A DNA stretch of 64,000 nt, from NCBI RefSeq assembly GCF_044891285.1, contig NZ_JAUIYO010000005.1, positions 1-64,000 on the forward strand. Reading direction: 5' to 3'. The notes under the pieces were generated by a model that saw only the letters and a list, made by a program, of their open reading frames with translations, was not told where the DNA came from and did no database searches. Every line of letters begins with the position of its first letter. Position 1 is the stretch's first letter. This DNA is from Pseudobacillus lumedeiriae (lineage in GTDB: Bacteria; Bacillota; Bacilli; Bacillales; Domibacillaceae). Shown here in pieces: positions 18,950 to 27,665 of this stretch. A program made the translations under genes and the position numbers.

Positions 18950-19080
18950 AAGAAGAGGTCGACTTAAACTCAAAAATGGCATATCCCGCATGACAACAAT
19001 TGTATATTAGACTAATGAAAAGCTTCTTTATACAATACATTGAAAATGCAATCAGACCCTTCTGATGTCAACCTCTTCTT
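18950..19080. repeat. Long-range inverted repeat between aspA and the M20 gene
   Basis: AAGAAGAGGTCGAC at 18950-18963 and GTCAACCTCTTCTT at 19067-19080 pair at 13 of 14 positions around 103 bases. It occupies the whole gap upstream of aspA, so it could be an mRNA structure or the ends of a small element. Confidence 0.5.
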
Positions 19081-19092
19081 CCCACTGATGGC

Positions 19093-20376
19093 TTAGTTGT
19101 TAACCCTCGTCACCATTGTAACAGACTTGTATTCTTTGTCTAGCTCTTTATCAATATTGATTACACCGCACAACATCAAATTGCCGGCTTTCTCAATATC
19201 GTGGGGTACACTGTATTCTTCAGGACAATGGCTTTTTCCACCTATGCTCTTTACAAAAATCATCGTTGACTTTGTTACAGCGGCCATATGCGCTGCATCA
19301 TGAACAGCCATACTCGCGAAAGTTATGCACGGTTCATTCATTTCCTCAGCCGTACACTCCAAAACATGAACAATGTCGTGATCCAACTCAATGGGATCTT
19401 GATCCAAAAATACATCTTCTTGAATGTCCACTTGTCGTTTTCGAGCGATTTCTTTCCACCTTTCTCGAATGCTATTCACAATGTCGTGAATATGCTGCCC
19501 GTTCTCTCCCCTCACTTCAAAATTAAATGTCACATGACCCGGAATAATATTTGTTGCATTAGGAAAGACATTTAACTTGCCGACTGTACCGACTAAATCA
19601 GTTTGATCCTCCCTGCATTGACGCTCTACTTCCAGCACCATTTCCGCCGCTGCAGACAAGGCATCATTGCGATGCTCCATCATCGTCGTACCAGAATGAT
19701 TTGCCTGCCCAATGACTTGAACTGTACTGCGGTACATGCCGACAAATTTATTGATGACTGCCATCGAAAGGCCACGGCTTTCCAGCCGTTTGCCTTGCTC
19801 AATATGAAGTTCAATGAATGCCTTTTTCTGTTTTGCTGCCTCTGCCATGACCGGGAATTTGTCTAATCCTCCGCCGGCTTTTTCTAATTCATCTTTAATC
19901 AAAGTCCCTTTCGAATCGCTGGCCTTTTCCAACACCTCTGCCGTCAGTTTACCGGCAAATGCGCGGCTTCCAAATGTCGATAAATTAAAATCGTTTGATT
20001 CCTCAGCTGTAAACGACACAATCTCAAGATCATGATCTAAATGTATATTATTTTCTATTAACGTCTTGATCAATTCTTTCGCCATGAGTACACCTAATGG
20101 CCCGTCGTATTTCCCTCCGTTTGGAACAGAATCTAAATGGGAACCAATGACGATCGTTCCTTGTTTTTTCCCTGTTCCTTTTCGTCTGCCCCAAATGTTA
20201 GCTGCGCCATCAATCGTAACGAGTAAGCCCATATCCTTTAATTCTTGAATAAATAACTTCCGAACGTCATGATCAGCCTTGGAAAAGCTCGGTCTTGTCA
20301 CTCCCCCATGTTCGCTTTTTCCATACTGAGCATATTTTTCGATATCTAGCAGCAGGCGATCCATATTTATTTTCAT
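19093..20376 (-). CDS. M20 family Zn-dependent amidohydrolase (N-carbamoylase/AllC-like)
   Basis: A 427-residue enzyme of the hydantoinase/carbamoylase branch of M20. The metal ligands are visible: GSHLDSVPNGGKYDG (His and Asp), FTAEES (Glu), LHIEQG (His) and VHDAAHMA (His). The dimerisation lid lies in the middle. Relatives remove an N-carbamoyl or ureido group from amino acids (N-carbamoyl-L-amino-acid hydrolase, allantoate amidohydrolase). In this cluster, which also has a HutI-like hydrolase and an aspartase, release of aspartate from an N-formimino, N-formyl or N-carbamoyl derivative is attractive, but that is inference. Confidence 0.87.
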   Translation of the reverse strand: MKINMDRLLLDIEKYAQYGKSEHGGVTRPSFSKADHDVRKLFIQELKDMGLLVTIDGAANIWGRRKGTGKKQGTIVIGSHLDSVPNGGKYDGPLGVLMAKELIKTLIENNIHLDHDLEIVSFTAEESNDFNLSTFGSRAFAGKLTAEVLEKASDSKGTLIKDELEKAGGGLDKFPVMAEAAKQKKAFIELHIEQGKRLESRGLSMAVINKFVGMYRSTVQVIGQANHSGTTMMEHRNDALSAAAEMVLEVERQCREDQTDLVGTVGKLNVFPNATNIIPGHVTFNFEVRGENGQHIHDIVNSIRERWKEIARKRQVDIQEDVFLDQDPIELDHDIVHVLECTAEEMNEPCITFASMAVHDAAHMAAVTKSTMIFVKSIGGKSHCPEEYSVPHDIEKAGNLMLCGVINIDKELDKEYKSVTMVTRVNN

Positions 20377-20472
20377 GGCCCATTATGCGCCTCTCTTTCC
20401 TCTCAATTATAATATGTAGAAATGATAGATTGTTTTACAGATAACAGGCAGACAACAAAGAAAGCTGACGTT

Positions 20473-21162
20473 TTATTCGTCCCCTTTTACACCATAGGAA
20501 GGTGCCAATTCCGGTTCAATAGCTCTCGTCTTATAATCTTTTGCCTGCGGTCCATAAATCTCCCACACTTTCTTTAAATCATTTAATGGGTCATCGCTAT
20601 AATCAACACGCAAATCAACATAAGCAAATGGGGCGTCTGGATGATAGACTAATAATGCGATTGAATGCTCGTCATCCAGCTCTCCCCCCATGTCAAAACC
20701 AAGTTCCAGTGCAGAAATTAACCGCTCTGGCAATGGCAGATTCTGCTGCTCAATGAAATGCCGGCCCATCGCTCGCGGGATGGTTGGATCGCTCAACAAA
20801 TTGCCAACGCAGGCAACGTTGCTTGCATGAAAGTCTTCATGAACACCAAGTGCTTTCTCGCCGGTAAAGACACTAGATCCTCCTCTTGCATCAACAACAG
20901 CGAGCTGACGATACTCCGGAAAATCAGAGGCTGCTTTCATCGTCCGGATAGCGGCCTCTGCATCGTATCCTTTTTCCAGCGTGGCAAGTCCAATATCTGC
21001 TAATCTGGGATCTGTGACATTCTGCGATAGAATGACTCCTACATTTGACTTAATCCAAGGACATCTCGCCCCCACCGCTGGACTGCTGGAAGTAACAATG
21101 GCTCCTAACGCTCCTGTCTTTTCACAGCGTCCTGCTACAGAAAATGTACTCGTTACGTTCAT
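20473..21162 (-). CDS. DUF1028 family protein (Ntn-hydrolase-like)
   Basis: A 229-residue protein that I recognise as DUF1028, a family with an N-terminal-nucleophile hydrolase fold. The N-terminus reads TFSVAGRCEKTGALGAIVTS and a second conserved part is HSIALLVYHPDAPFAYVDLRVD. The catalytic role is not established for this family, although it often sits in catabolic clusters for nitrogen compounds. Here it lies between a RidA-like gene and the M20 amidohydrolase gene and may act on an amide or amidine intermediate. Start ATG follows AAGGGGG. Confidence 0.8.
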   Translation of the reverse strand: MNVTSTFSVAGRCEKTGALGAIVTSSSPAVGARCPWIKSNVGVILSQNVTDPRLADIGLATLEKGYDAEAAIRTMKAASDFPEYRQLAVVDARGGSSVFTGEKALGVHEDFHASNVACVGNLLSDPTIPRAMGRHFIEQQNLPLPERLISALELGFDMGGELDDEHSIALLVYHPDAPFAYVDLRVDYSDDPLNDLKKVWEIYGPQAKDYKTRAIEPELAPSYGVKGDE

Positions 21163-21192
21163 TTCTATTCCCCCTTATAAAATGAAACTTCT

Positions 21193-21221
21193 ATCAGTGG
21201 GGTTTTTTCATCCCCACTGAT
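21193..21221. other. Stable hairpin between ridA-like and DUF1028 genes
   Basis: ATCAGTGGGG pairs perfectly with CCCCACTGAT across a short T-rich loop. No minus-strand T tract follows, so it is more likely an mRNA stabiliser or attenuator than a terminator. Confidence 0.5.
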
Positions 21222-21246
21222 GGTTGGTTGAATGGATCGCGCTTTT

Positions 21247-21316
21247 ACTGGCAGTTGATCCCCCGCCTATTTTTCCTCGAAACAACCTAAAGCCTTGAAG
21301 GGGGCTTACTGCCAGT
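21247..21316. other. Second stem in the same spacer
   Basis: ACTGGCAGT and CCCCC on the left pair with GGGGG and ACTGCCAGT on the right, giving a bulged 14-bp stem. Together with the hairpin at 21193 it makes a structured 130-base leader of the DUF1028 gene. Confidence 0.45.
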
Positions 21317-21404
21317 TAATGCGGGATACAAAATAAGGAGCAACAAATGTGATGATACTCATCGTTGTCGCTCCAGCCACTCTATTTACATCAATTACGT
21401 TCAT

Positions 21405-21851
21405 TTATTCGTGATCGCTGATAACCGCTTCCACGTCAATTTCTACAAGCATTTCAGGAAGAGCCAGCCCATTAACGACTAATCCTGTACTTACTGGATA
21501 TACACCTTTGAAATGTTTTGCGATCACGCTATACACATCTTTTCGATAAGAGCGATCTGTTACATAAGTTGTAAGTTTGCAAACGTCCTCTATTTTTCCG
21601 CCGGCTTCTTCAAGAAGCTGTTTAATACAGCGGCAAGCATTTTCTGTTTGAGCAATTACGTCATTTTCGCCATGAAAGTTGCCATCTAAATCAAACGCTG
21701 TTTGTCCTCTCATGAAGATACGATTTCCAGCGCGAACGACCATGGAGAACTCATTAGCTACGTGATGGGATTCTTCTCCCATATGAGATGGATAAAACTT
21801 TGCTGTTTCAAACTTGCGGAATCTTTCAATTTTCACTGTTTCAGTTTTCAT
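21405..21851 (-). CDS. RidA/YjgF-YER057c-like protein
   Basis: A 148-residue member of the RidA superfamily, slightly longer than canonical RidA. Recognisable parts are FMRGQTAFDLDGN and LEEAGGKIEDVCKLTTYVTD. The active-site Arg of imine deaminases (in PARS) is replaced, since the aligned segment reads PVSTGLVV. It therefore belongs to a Rid subfamily whose reaction is not the 2-aminoacrylate deaminase one. The position next to HpaBC recalls RutC in pyrimidine degradation, where a Rid protein follows a flavin monooxygenase step. Start ATG follows GGAGAC. Confidence 0.85.
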   Translation of the reverse strand: MKTETVKIERFRKFETAKFYPSHMGEESHHVANEFSMVVRAGNRIFMRGQTAFDLDGNFHGENDVIAQTENACRCIKQLLEEAGGKIEDVCKLTTYVTDRSYRKDVYSVIAKHFKGVYPVSTGLVVNGLALPEMLVEIDVEAVISDHE

Positions 21852-21890
21852 TATGCTATGTCTCCTTTAACTTATATTTATTTTTTAAAC

Positions 21891-22472
21891 TTAATGAGAG
21901 GCTGCTTTCATTGTGTAAGTACTTCCTAAAATCGATGTAGTAAAACGTTCCTCTCCCATTAACTTCACCGCTTGGGAGAATTTCCCCTGCTTTAAAAGAT
22001 TGCGTATTCGTGTGGAAGAGATCATTTCGCCTTGCTCACACATCAAAGGCTGTAAAACTTCTACTTTAAAATAGCGGCGCAGAACTTCAATGGTGCCCTT
22101 TCTATTTTTACCGAATAAAAAGTTCGGCCCTTCCCAGATTTCAACGGGATTCATTTCTTGTAATTCTTCAATGAATTCAGGGACTTCCTTTTTAGTAAAT
22201 GCTTCGTCAAACGGGCCGACAATGACGTGATCCGCTCCCATTACTTCCAGCCGATTCAGCTTTTCTTCTATCGACATTAACTGCTGACACCTTTTAAAGA
22301 AAACTTTCGGAGGAGGGTCAAAGGTATAGACAACAAAAGGTACCCCAATCTTCTCAGCTCGTTCTTTTGCCTTTACTAGTAATGCCTGATGACCCCTATG
22401 AATACCGTCGAGAGCACCGATCGTTAGAACAGATGCAGGAAGCTGCAAAGTACCTGGTGTATGAATATCCAA
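21891..22472 (-). CDS. FAD synthetase-like nucleotidyltransferase (RibF N-terminal domain only)
   Basis: A 193-residue stand-alone FMN adenylyltransferase domain: GALDGIHRGHQALL is the (H)xGH nucleotide-binding motif, TFDPPPKVFF and SSTRIRNLLKQG (the ISSTxIR box) follow. The riboflavin-kinase domain of bifunctional RibF is absent, so it should make FAD from FMN only. I place the start at TTG 22470-22472, eight bases after AGGGGA. The longer frame to 22652 would be translated from a MITE-like repeat and gives a low-complexity N-terminus. A dedicated FAD supply beside a flavin-dependent oxygenase makes sense. Confidence 0.78.
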   Translation of the reverse strand: MDIHTPGTLQLPASVLTIGALDGIHRGHQALLVKAKERAEKIGVPFVVYTFDPPPKVFFKRCQQLMSIEEKLNRLEVMGADHVIVGPFDEAFTKKEVPEFIEELQEMNPVEIWEGPNFLFGKNRKGTIEVLRRYFKVEVLQPLMCEQGEMISSTRIRNLLKQGKFSQAVKLMGEERFTTSILGSTYTMKAASH

Positions 22473-22502
22473 TGAAACCTTCCCCTTTCTATTTTTAAAA
22501 TT

Positions 22503-22669
22503 GGCTATGTTAAACTTATCTGTTGATTCCGCTTCAGGACACTCGCTTTCTGTAGGCTGTCCTGAAGCCTCCTCGTCACTATCGCTCCTGCGGTGTCTTC
22601 CTTGGACATGCGTTTCCCACAGGAGCCTTGCGCCTTCCGCTCTAATCATCAATAAGCATTAACATAGAC
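22503..22669. repeat. MITE-like repeat, family 1 copy b, between hpaB and the FAD-synthetase gene
   Basis: Begins GGCTATGTTAAAC..CTGTTGATTCC and ends CCTTCCGCTCTAATCAT..ATTAACATAGAC, with inverted terminal sequences. It lies 6 bases after the HpaB stop, so it was inserted inside an operon. Its sequence supplies a spurious upstream reading frame for the next gene. Confidence 0.7.
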
Positions 22670-22675
22670 TTAAAA

Positions 22676-24139
22676 TTACATATTCGCAGCAGGTACAGCT
22701 GGTTTTAAATCGGCTGCTTTACGAACTAATTCACGCTGAGCTTCTGGATCGAAGTTGCTGAACACAGCCATTTGTTGAGCGAATGGCGGACTTTGGGCAA
22801 ATAATTCGAAGGTTGTTCGGTGTCCTGCATAAGAAGAGTTCAAGAGATCTCTTGCAAAATACAATAACTTTCCTCTGTCCTCTGCACTCCACTCACCGAC
22901 AGAATAATACTTATCTACATATTCTTGAATGGCTGGATCAGCCATCGTGGCGGAATCTGGAGTAACTGCTAATTGTCCTCCAACAAGTTCTCTCGTTAAA
23001 TGAGCCATCGCAGGGAAATTAGATAGCGCAAACACACGACCTGTGTAAAGAAGTGACTGGTTCGGCATCATTAGTCCGCCCGGGCTGACTTCTGCGTTAG
23101 CAACCGCTGCCGTTAAGTGGGCGTTAATCCCTTCACGATAATTGATTAATTGCGAGATTTTTTCTTTTACAGCCTGCAGCTGCGTAAGACCCGTTTGTTC
23201 TACGTTTAGTAAAGCAACTCCAATTAAATAATCCGCTCTGCGCAGCATTCTAAGCGTATAGTTAAAGGCAGAATAGCGATGAAGAGTGGAACGAATGTAA
23301 GCAGCTGATTCTAAAGAACGGTGAAACAATACGTTTTCCCATGGAATGAGAACGTTATCAAAGATCAGTAAAGTATCAATTTCTTCAAATTTAGTAGCAA
23401 CCGGATAATCCTTTTCATTTCTACCTGTCCCAAGAGACGTTCGGCAAATATGTTTTAATCCAGGTGATCCCATATCACAAATGAATCCGCAGGCGAAAGG
23501 AGCCATTTTTTCAGAACCGGCATTCCAATCTAAAATCGTTGGTTTTACGAAAGCTTGGTGCGCATAAGCAGCCGCTGTTTCAAACTTGGCACCTTTTACA
23601 ACAATGCCTTTGTCGTTTTCTTCAACAACATGAAGCAGGGTTCCGCCATCTTTCCCCGCGAATAACTTACTCCGATCGCCTTTTGGATCTGTATTAGCAG
23701 ATACGTGGAATAAATCTTCTCTAGCTACGCGATCAATATGATAATCAATATTTTTTGCATAGGTAGGATCAATTTCATTTAATTTATCCTTTGCGTCATA
23801 TAAAGACCACATCTCGCCAATGGTTTCGTCGCCGACCCGGTAAACAACTCCGCCGAGGTCATCTAGTACAGTCTCTACGTGTGTGCGGATCGCCGTTAAA
23901 TCCTCTTTTGTTTTCGGTGTTTTATAAGCGCGGGAAACGACTTCGCCATCTTCCAATGTAGTAGTTAAGATATCTTTATATTGAGATTCAAAAGCCATGT
24001 CATACATTCTTGCTTTTACATCCACAATTGGTTTGAATGATGGATGTTCGGCAACGTTTGTCACTTTCTCCCCATCAATATACACTTCCCGGCCGTCATT
24101 CAACGACTCACGATATTGCTTACCTGTCATTAAAGCCAT
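22676..24139 (-). CDS. HpaB-family FADH2-dependent monooxygenase
   Basis: A 487-residue oxygenase of the 4-hydroxyphenylacetate 3-monooxygenase (HpaB/PvcC) family, with the N-terminal HpaB_N and C-terminal acyl-CoA-dehydrogenase-like HpaB folds. Conserved stretches include MTGKQYRESLNDGREVYIDG at the start and NVLIPWENVLFHRS in the middle. It uses reduced flavin from a separate reductase to insert one oxygen atom into an aromatic or N-heteroaromatic ring. Relatives act on 4-HPA, phenols and pyrrole-2-carboxylate. No 4-HPA ring-cleavage genes (hpaD, hpaE) are nearby; the neighbours are hydrolases of C-N bonds, so an N-heterocycle is the likelier substrate. The reductase gene hpaC lies immediately upstream. 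Confidence 0.88.
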   Translation of the reverse strand: MALMTGKQYRESLNDGREVYIDGEKVTNVAEHPSFKPIVDVKARMYDMAFESQYKDILTTTLEDGEVVSRAYKTPKTKEDLTAIRTHVETVLDDLGGVVYRVGDETIGEMWSLYDAKDKLNEIDPTYAKNIDYHIDRVAREDLFHVSANTDPKGDRSKLFAGKDGGTLLHVVEENDKGIVVKGAKFETAAAYAHQAFVKPTILDWNAGSEKMAPFACGFICDMGSPGLKHICRTSLGTGRNEKDYPVATKFEEIDTLLIFDNVLIPWENVLFHRSLESAAYIRSTLHRYSAFNYTLRMLRRADYLIGVALLNVEQTGLTQLQAVKEKISQLINYREGINAHLTAAVANAEVSPGGLMMPNQSLLYTGRVFALSNFPAMAHLTRELVGGQLAVTPDSATMADPAIQEYVDKYYSVGEWSAEDRGKLLYFARDLLNSSYAGHRTTFELFAQSPPFAQQMAVFSNFDPEAQRELVRKAADLKPAVPAANM

Positions 24140-24199
24140 GTTACTTCCCCCTTTTAATGTTTAATTTTTGTTTTATAGAAAAGGCTTCCACAAAATAGT

Positions 24200-24730
24200 T
24201 TAATCCTTATCTGTTCTTTGCAATTGTTTGAATTGGCCAAACTTCCCTTTAAAGTAAACTAAAGGATCCTTCTCTGCTGCGTCCGCCTTCTGTACCTCTG
24301 CGATAAAAACAGAATGAGTGCCCCCTGTTACTTCCTCCACTACCCGGCATTCAAGCTGAGCTAGTGTATCATCCAGTACAGGGTTACCAAGTTTCCCATA
24401 AGACATGGTGACATCTGCAAACTTATCTGTGTTTGCTCTAGAAAACTGATACGCAAGCTCTCCTTGGTTTTCAGCAAGAATATTTACCGTAAAAGATCCT
24501 TCTCTGGAGATCGCATGACATGTGCCAGTGCTTTTGTTTGCACAAATGAGAAGCATAGGCGGGTCAAGAGATACAGAACTCACTGCGCTGGCCGTAATGC
24601 CGTAATCCACTCCATTTTCCCTTACTGTGATAATTGACACCCCGCTAGTGAAATGGCCAATGACATTTCTATACTCTTCAGAACTTACGAGCTGCTTATT
24701 ATTATTTGCTTTCGAAGAAATCGTGCTCAT
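24200..24730 (-). CDS. HpaC-like flavin reductase
   Basis: A 176-residue flavin:NAD(P)H oxidoreductase with the split-barrel fold (ITASAVSSVSLDPPMLLIC, and GTHSVFIAEV near the C-terminus). It supplies FADH2 to the HpaB-type oxygenase encoded 60 bases downstream. A very good sigma-A promoter, TTGACA-17-TACTAT, lies upstream at 24793-24821, making this the first gene of a seven-gene segment ending with aspA. The start ATG follows GGAAGGGG. Confidence 0.9.
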   Translation of the reverse strand: MSTISSKANNNKQLVSSEEYRNVIGHFTSGVSIITVRENGVDYGITASAVSSVSLDPPMLLICANKSTGTCHAISREGSFTVNILAENQGELAYQFSRANTDKFADVTMSYGKLGNPVLDDTLAQLECRVVEEVTGGTHSVFIAEVQKADAAEKDPLVYFKGKFGQFKQLQRTDKD

Positions 24731-25042
24731 TTCATTATTCCCCTTCCTTTATTTCAATTTACGGATTATTTCTTTAAATGTTCCTTAAATGTATAGTACA
24801 AGAAAATAAAATAACTGTCAACAGAATTTTCTAAAAATTTAAATCATTTCATCCAGCTCATAAATTCATCGCTTGTCTTAATTAAACGTAAATCAGAATA
24901 AAACAAGCCCAAGCCAGACAGGTCGTATAAAACAGTCCATCCGGCTTGAGCTTACTAGCTTCCGTGCAAAGCAATTCTCCAATCATAGATGCTGCTTTGC
25001 ATGTAAAGTGAAACACAATCAACTTTCCTCTCTAAAGAAACA
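24731..25042. other. Intergenic region upstream of hpaC
   Basis: Contains the hpaC promoter and two inverted repeats (TGCAAAGCA at 24965 with TGCTTTGCA at 24993, and a bulged CAAGCC/GGCTTG stem at about 24910-24950) that may end the upstream FNR transcript. No gene seen. Confidence 0.6.
24793..24821 (-). promoter_or_regulatory. Sigma-A promoter of hpaC with conserved upstream and downstream motifs
   Basis: TTGACA, 17 bases, TACTAT on the minus strand. The segment upstream of -35 (TTTAGAAAATTCTG) resembles that at the diiron-gene promoter (TTTAAAAAATTCCG), and ATTTAAGGAAC downstream of -10 matches a half-site of the palindrome at 30248-30270. Confidence 0.7.
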
Positions 25043-26035
25043 TTAAAAACTCATACTCGTACTATGCATAGGCTGAACTTTTGCTGTTGGATCAATATAA
25101 GCTTTCGCATGATTCACAGCCGTTGGACCCTCTCCAAATCCAGCTGCAATTAACTTCACTTTTCCAGGATACGTAGTAATATCTCCAGCTGCATATATTC
25201 CTGGAATATTCGTTTCTCCTTTCGAGTTGACAACGATGCTTCCTTTTTCAATATTAATTCCCCAATTTTTTATCGGCCCGATGGATGAAATAAAACCAAA
25301 ATTAACGATCACTTCATCAACTTCGAGAATCTCTTCTTCTTTCGTTTTATTGTGTAAAAGATGAATGCTTTCCACCTTTTCTTCGCCTTCTAATTTAATA
25401 GGGTCCATAAATGTCTTCACCTGAACGTTAGAACTCATTAATCTTTCTACACTATGTTCATGTGCCCGAAACTTATCGCGCCTATGGATCAACGTCACCT
25501 GTCCAGCAGCCTCTTCTAACATGAGCGCCCAGTCTACAGCCGAATCCCCCCCGCCAAAAACAGCCACTTTCTTTCCTGCGAACTTGTTCATGTCCTGCAC
25601 AAAATAATGCAAATTTCTTCCCTCATACTGTGAAGCACCTTCCAATTCTAAACGCCGCGGTTCAAAAGCACCAACCCCCGCGGTAATGATGATCGTTTTT
25701 GATAAATGACTGGCTGTATTTGTGGTAATTTCAAAAATATCATCTTTATTTTTAAAAATATCGATCACTTTCTCTTCCAAACAAACGGTTGGATGAAATT
25801 GAAAAGCTTGTTCTGTTAATGCGTCCACTAACTCCTGCGCACGTATTTTCGGAAATCCGGCGATGTCATAAATATATTTTTCCGGATATAAAGCAGATAA
25901 CTGTCCGCCAAGCTGCGGCATGCTGTCGATTATTTTAACCGAACATTGTCTCATCCCTCCATAAAATGCCGTAAAAAGACCAGCCGGGCCTCCTCCGATA
26001 ATAGTAATTTCGTATACTTTTTCATCACGTTTCAT
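25043..26035 (-). CDS. Ferredoxin/flavodoxin-NADP+ reductase, YumC type
   Basis: A 330-residue thioredoxin-reductase-like flavoprotein. The FAD-binding GGGPAGLFTAFYGGMR, the NADPH-binding GGGDSAVDWAL and the C-terminal AAGDITTYPGKVKLIAAGFGE are intact, and there is no redox CxxC pair, which marks it as a type 2 ferredoxin-NADP reductase (B. subtilis YumC). With the ferredoxin at 29007 it forms an NADPH to ferredoxin chain that could feed the diiron-type protein at 29538. It is a cluster copy, distinct from the housekeeping enzyme expected elsewhere. Start ATG follows AGGAGA. Confidence 0.88.
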   Translation of the reverse strand: MKRDEKVYEITIIGGGPAGLFTAFYGGMRQCSVKIIDSMPQLGGQLSALYPEKYIYDIAGFPKIRAQELVDALTEQAFQFHPTVCLEEKVIDIFKNKDDIFEITTNTASHLSKTIIITAGVGAFEPRRLELEGASQYEGRNLHYFVQDMNKFAGKKVAVFGGGDSAVDWALMLEEAAGQVTLIHRRDKFRAHEHSVERLMSSNVQVKTFMDPIKLEGEEKVESIHLLHNKTKEEEILEVDEVIVNFGFISSIGPIKNWGINIEKGSIVVNSKGETNIPGIYAAGDITTYPGKVKLIAAGFGEGPTAVNHAKAYIDPTAKVQPMHSTSMSF

Positions 26036-26111
26036 TTTATTTTCTCCTATACTATTAAGTTTATATTTTGAAATTTATCCTTTACTTTTTGCTCATCCCA
26101 TTCAGCAGGCG

Positions 26112-26139
26112 AATAAAAAGACCACAAATTGTGGTCTTT
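26112..26139 (-). terminator. Terminator of the MFS gene
   Basis: AAAGACCACAA and TTGTGGTCTTT form a perfect hairpin followed on the minus strand by CTTTTTATTC. Confidence 0.85.
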
Positions 26140-26156
26140 CCCATTCATACATGTAA

Positions 26157-27428
26157 TTAATTGACGTTCGTCTTCGATCCCCCTGCCATATTCATACCTT
26201 GCAGGTTTACATCGGACTCTTCAATAATTTCTTTTCCATTTGTTTCCGGCAATAACCATACTGTAATAATAGCTAACGTACATGCCGTTAATCCAACAGT
26301 CATAATCGCATTGCCCATTCCTATTTTCGCTGTAAACACTCCGATAAAGGCAGGTCCGAAAGCTGCAATTCCCCGTCCAACGTTATAGACGAAACCTTGT
26401 CCAGTCGCACGCATGCGTGTAGGGAATAATTCTGATGAATAGGCTCCAATCCCTGCAGACTGCCCAGCAGCAAAGATTCCAAGAAGCAAGGCGACAGCAT
26501 AAGAAAGGAAACCGCCTTCAACAGGCATTAAGATAAATGTAACGATCGTTGCAGCAGAACCTAAGAAATAAAGTGTAAATGTAGGCCGTCTGCCTAATTT
26601 ATCATGTAAAATTCCTGCACTGATATAGCCGATCATACATCCGGCAATGGTAATCCACAGATATGTTGTCGTTCCGATTAAACTTAAATTTCGAACCGTT
26701 TTTAAATACAATGGCAAAAAGCTGAACACAGAATAATAAACAGCCTGCACACCGAAACCTAAAAGAATAGCAAAAAGTGTAATTCTAATTTGAGAGCGTC
26801 CAAATAGCTCCGTTATAGGGCTTTTTGTGTTCTTTTCTTTCTTTACCTCTACCCGGTCCTTTACGTTTCTTCGTATATAGAAAATAGCTAAAGCTGGCAA
26901 AATTCCAATAAGGAACAAATATCTCCATGCTACTTCTGCCGGAAACATAGAGAAGACGAGAAAATAACTCAATGTAGACAACGCCCAGCCAATTCCATAA
27001 GCCGATTGGAGAAAGCCCATCGTTTTCCCGCGAGTTTTGGAAGATGCGTATTCAGCAAGCAAAGCCGCACCAACAGGCCATTCTGCACCGAAAGCAAACC
27101 CCTCAAGAATACGCCAAATCGCAAGCTGTGTAGGGTTTTGGGCCGTTGCAGTTAAAGCTGTAAAGACGGAGAAGGCTAAAATAACAAACATTAGGACACG
27201 AGCCCGTCCAAATCGGTCTGCCAGCATTCCGCCGGTAATTCCCCCAGCTGCGGAAGCCAATAGACTAAAGGTTGTGATCCAGCCGCCTTGAGCCACGTCC
27301 ATATTTAAAGCAATAAGGATGCCTGGCAGGGCGAGCGCAAACATCGTAAATGTAAAACCATCTAGTCCCCATCCAAGACCCGATGCGATAAACGCGCGGC
27401 GAGCTTCAATATTAGTTTTCAAATTCAT
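26157..27428 (-). CDS. Major facilitator superfamily transporter (organic acid:H+ symporter type)
   Basis: A 423-residue 12-helix transporter. The loop 2-3 motif is GGMLADRFGRARVL and the loop 8-9 copy is LHDKLGRRPTF; RILEGFAFGAEWPVGAAL is typical of aromatic-acid/sugar-acid symporters. It is the probable uptake system for the heterocyclic substrate or its acid. Its own terminator follows, and the HutI-like gene lies upstream. The start ATG is preceded by AGGGGGA. Confidence 0.85.
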   Translation of the reverse strand: MNLKTNIEARRAFIASGLGWGLDGFTFTMFALALPGILIALNMDVAQGGWITTFSLLASAAGGITGGMLADRFGRARVLMFVILAFSVFTALTATAQNPTQLAIWRILEGFAFGAEWPVGAALLAEYASSKTRGKTMGFLQSAYGIGWALSTLSYFLVFSMFPAEVAWRYLFLIGILPALAIFYIRRNVKDRVEVKKEKNTKSPITELFGRSQIRITLFAILLGFGVQAVYYSVFSFLPLYLKTVRNLSLIGTTTYLWITIAGCMIGYISAGILHDKLGRRPTFTLYFLGSAATIVTFILMPVEGGFLSYAVALLLGIFAAGQSAGIGAYSSELFPTRMRATGQGFVYNVGRGIAAFGPAFIGVFTAKIGMGNAIMTVGLTACTLAIITVWLLPETNGKEIIEESDVNLQGMNMAGGSKTNVN

Positions 27429-27665
27429 TCCCCCTATTTCATTTCATTAGCCCATACTGCCATCACAACGAAACCTATCTCGCCCCGTTCAACAGCTGAA
27501 CCAAAGTGTTTTCAATCAATAACGATTGATGATCCAAACCTGAATCAGACAAATTGACACAATAATCTTTTCATTCACATACTGTCAGGTACACTTTTCC
27601 GTTGGCTCTAGCGTTCTTATACACACATTCAGTCATAGGATGAAAAACTAAGAGGAATTTGATAT

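Noticed and set aside
22473..22652. N-terminal extension of the FAD-synthetase-like protein
   Set aside because: It is translated from the MITE-like repeat; a TTG with a good ribosome binding site lies at 22470-22472.
22676..24730. 4-hydroxyphenylacetate degradation operon
   Set aside because: HpaB and HpaC are present but no hpaD/E/F/G/H/I ring-cleavage genes are in the window; neighbours are C-N hydrolases.
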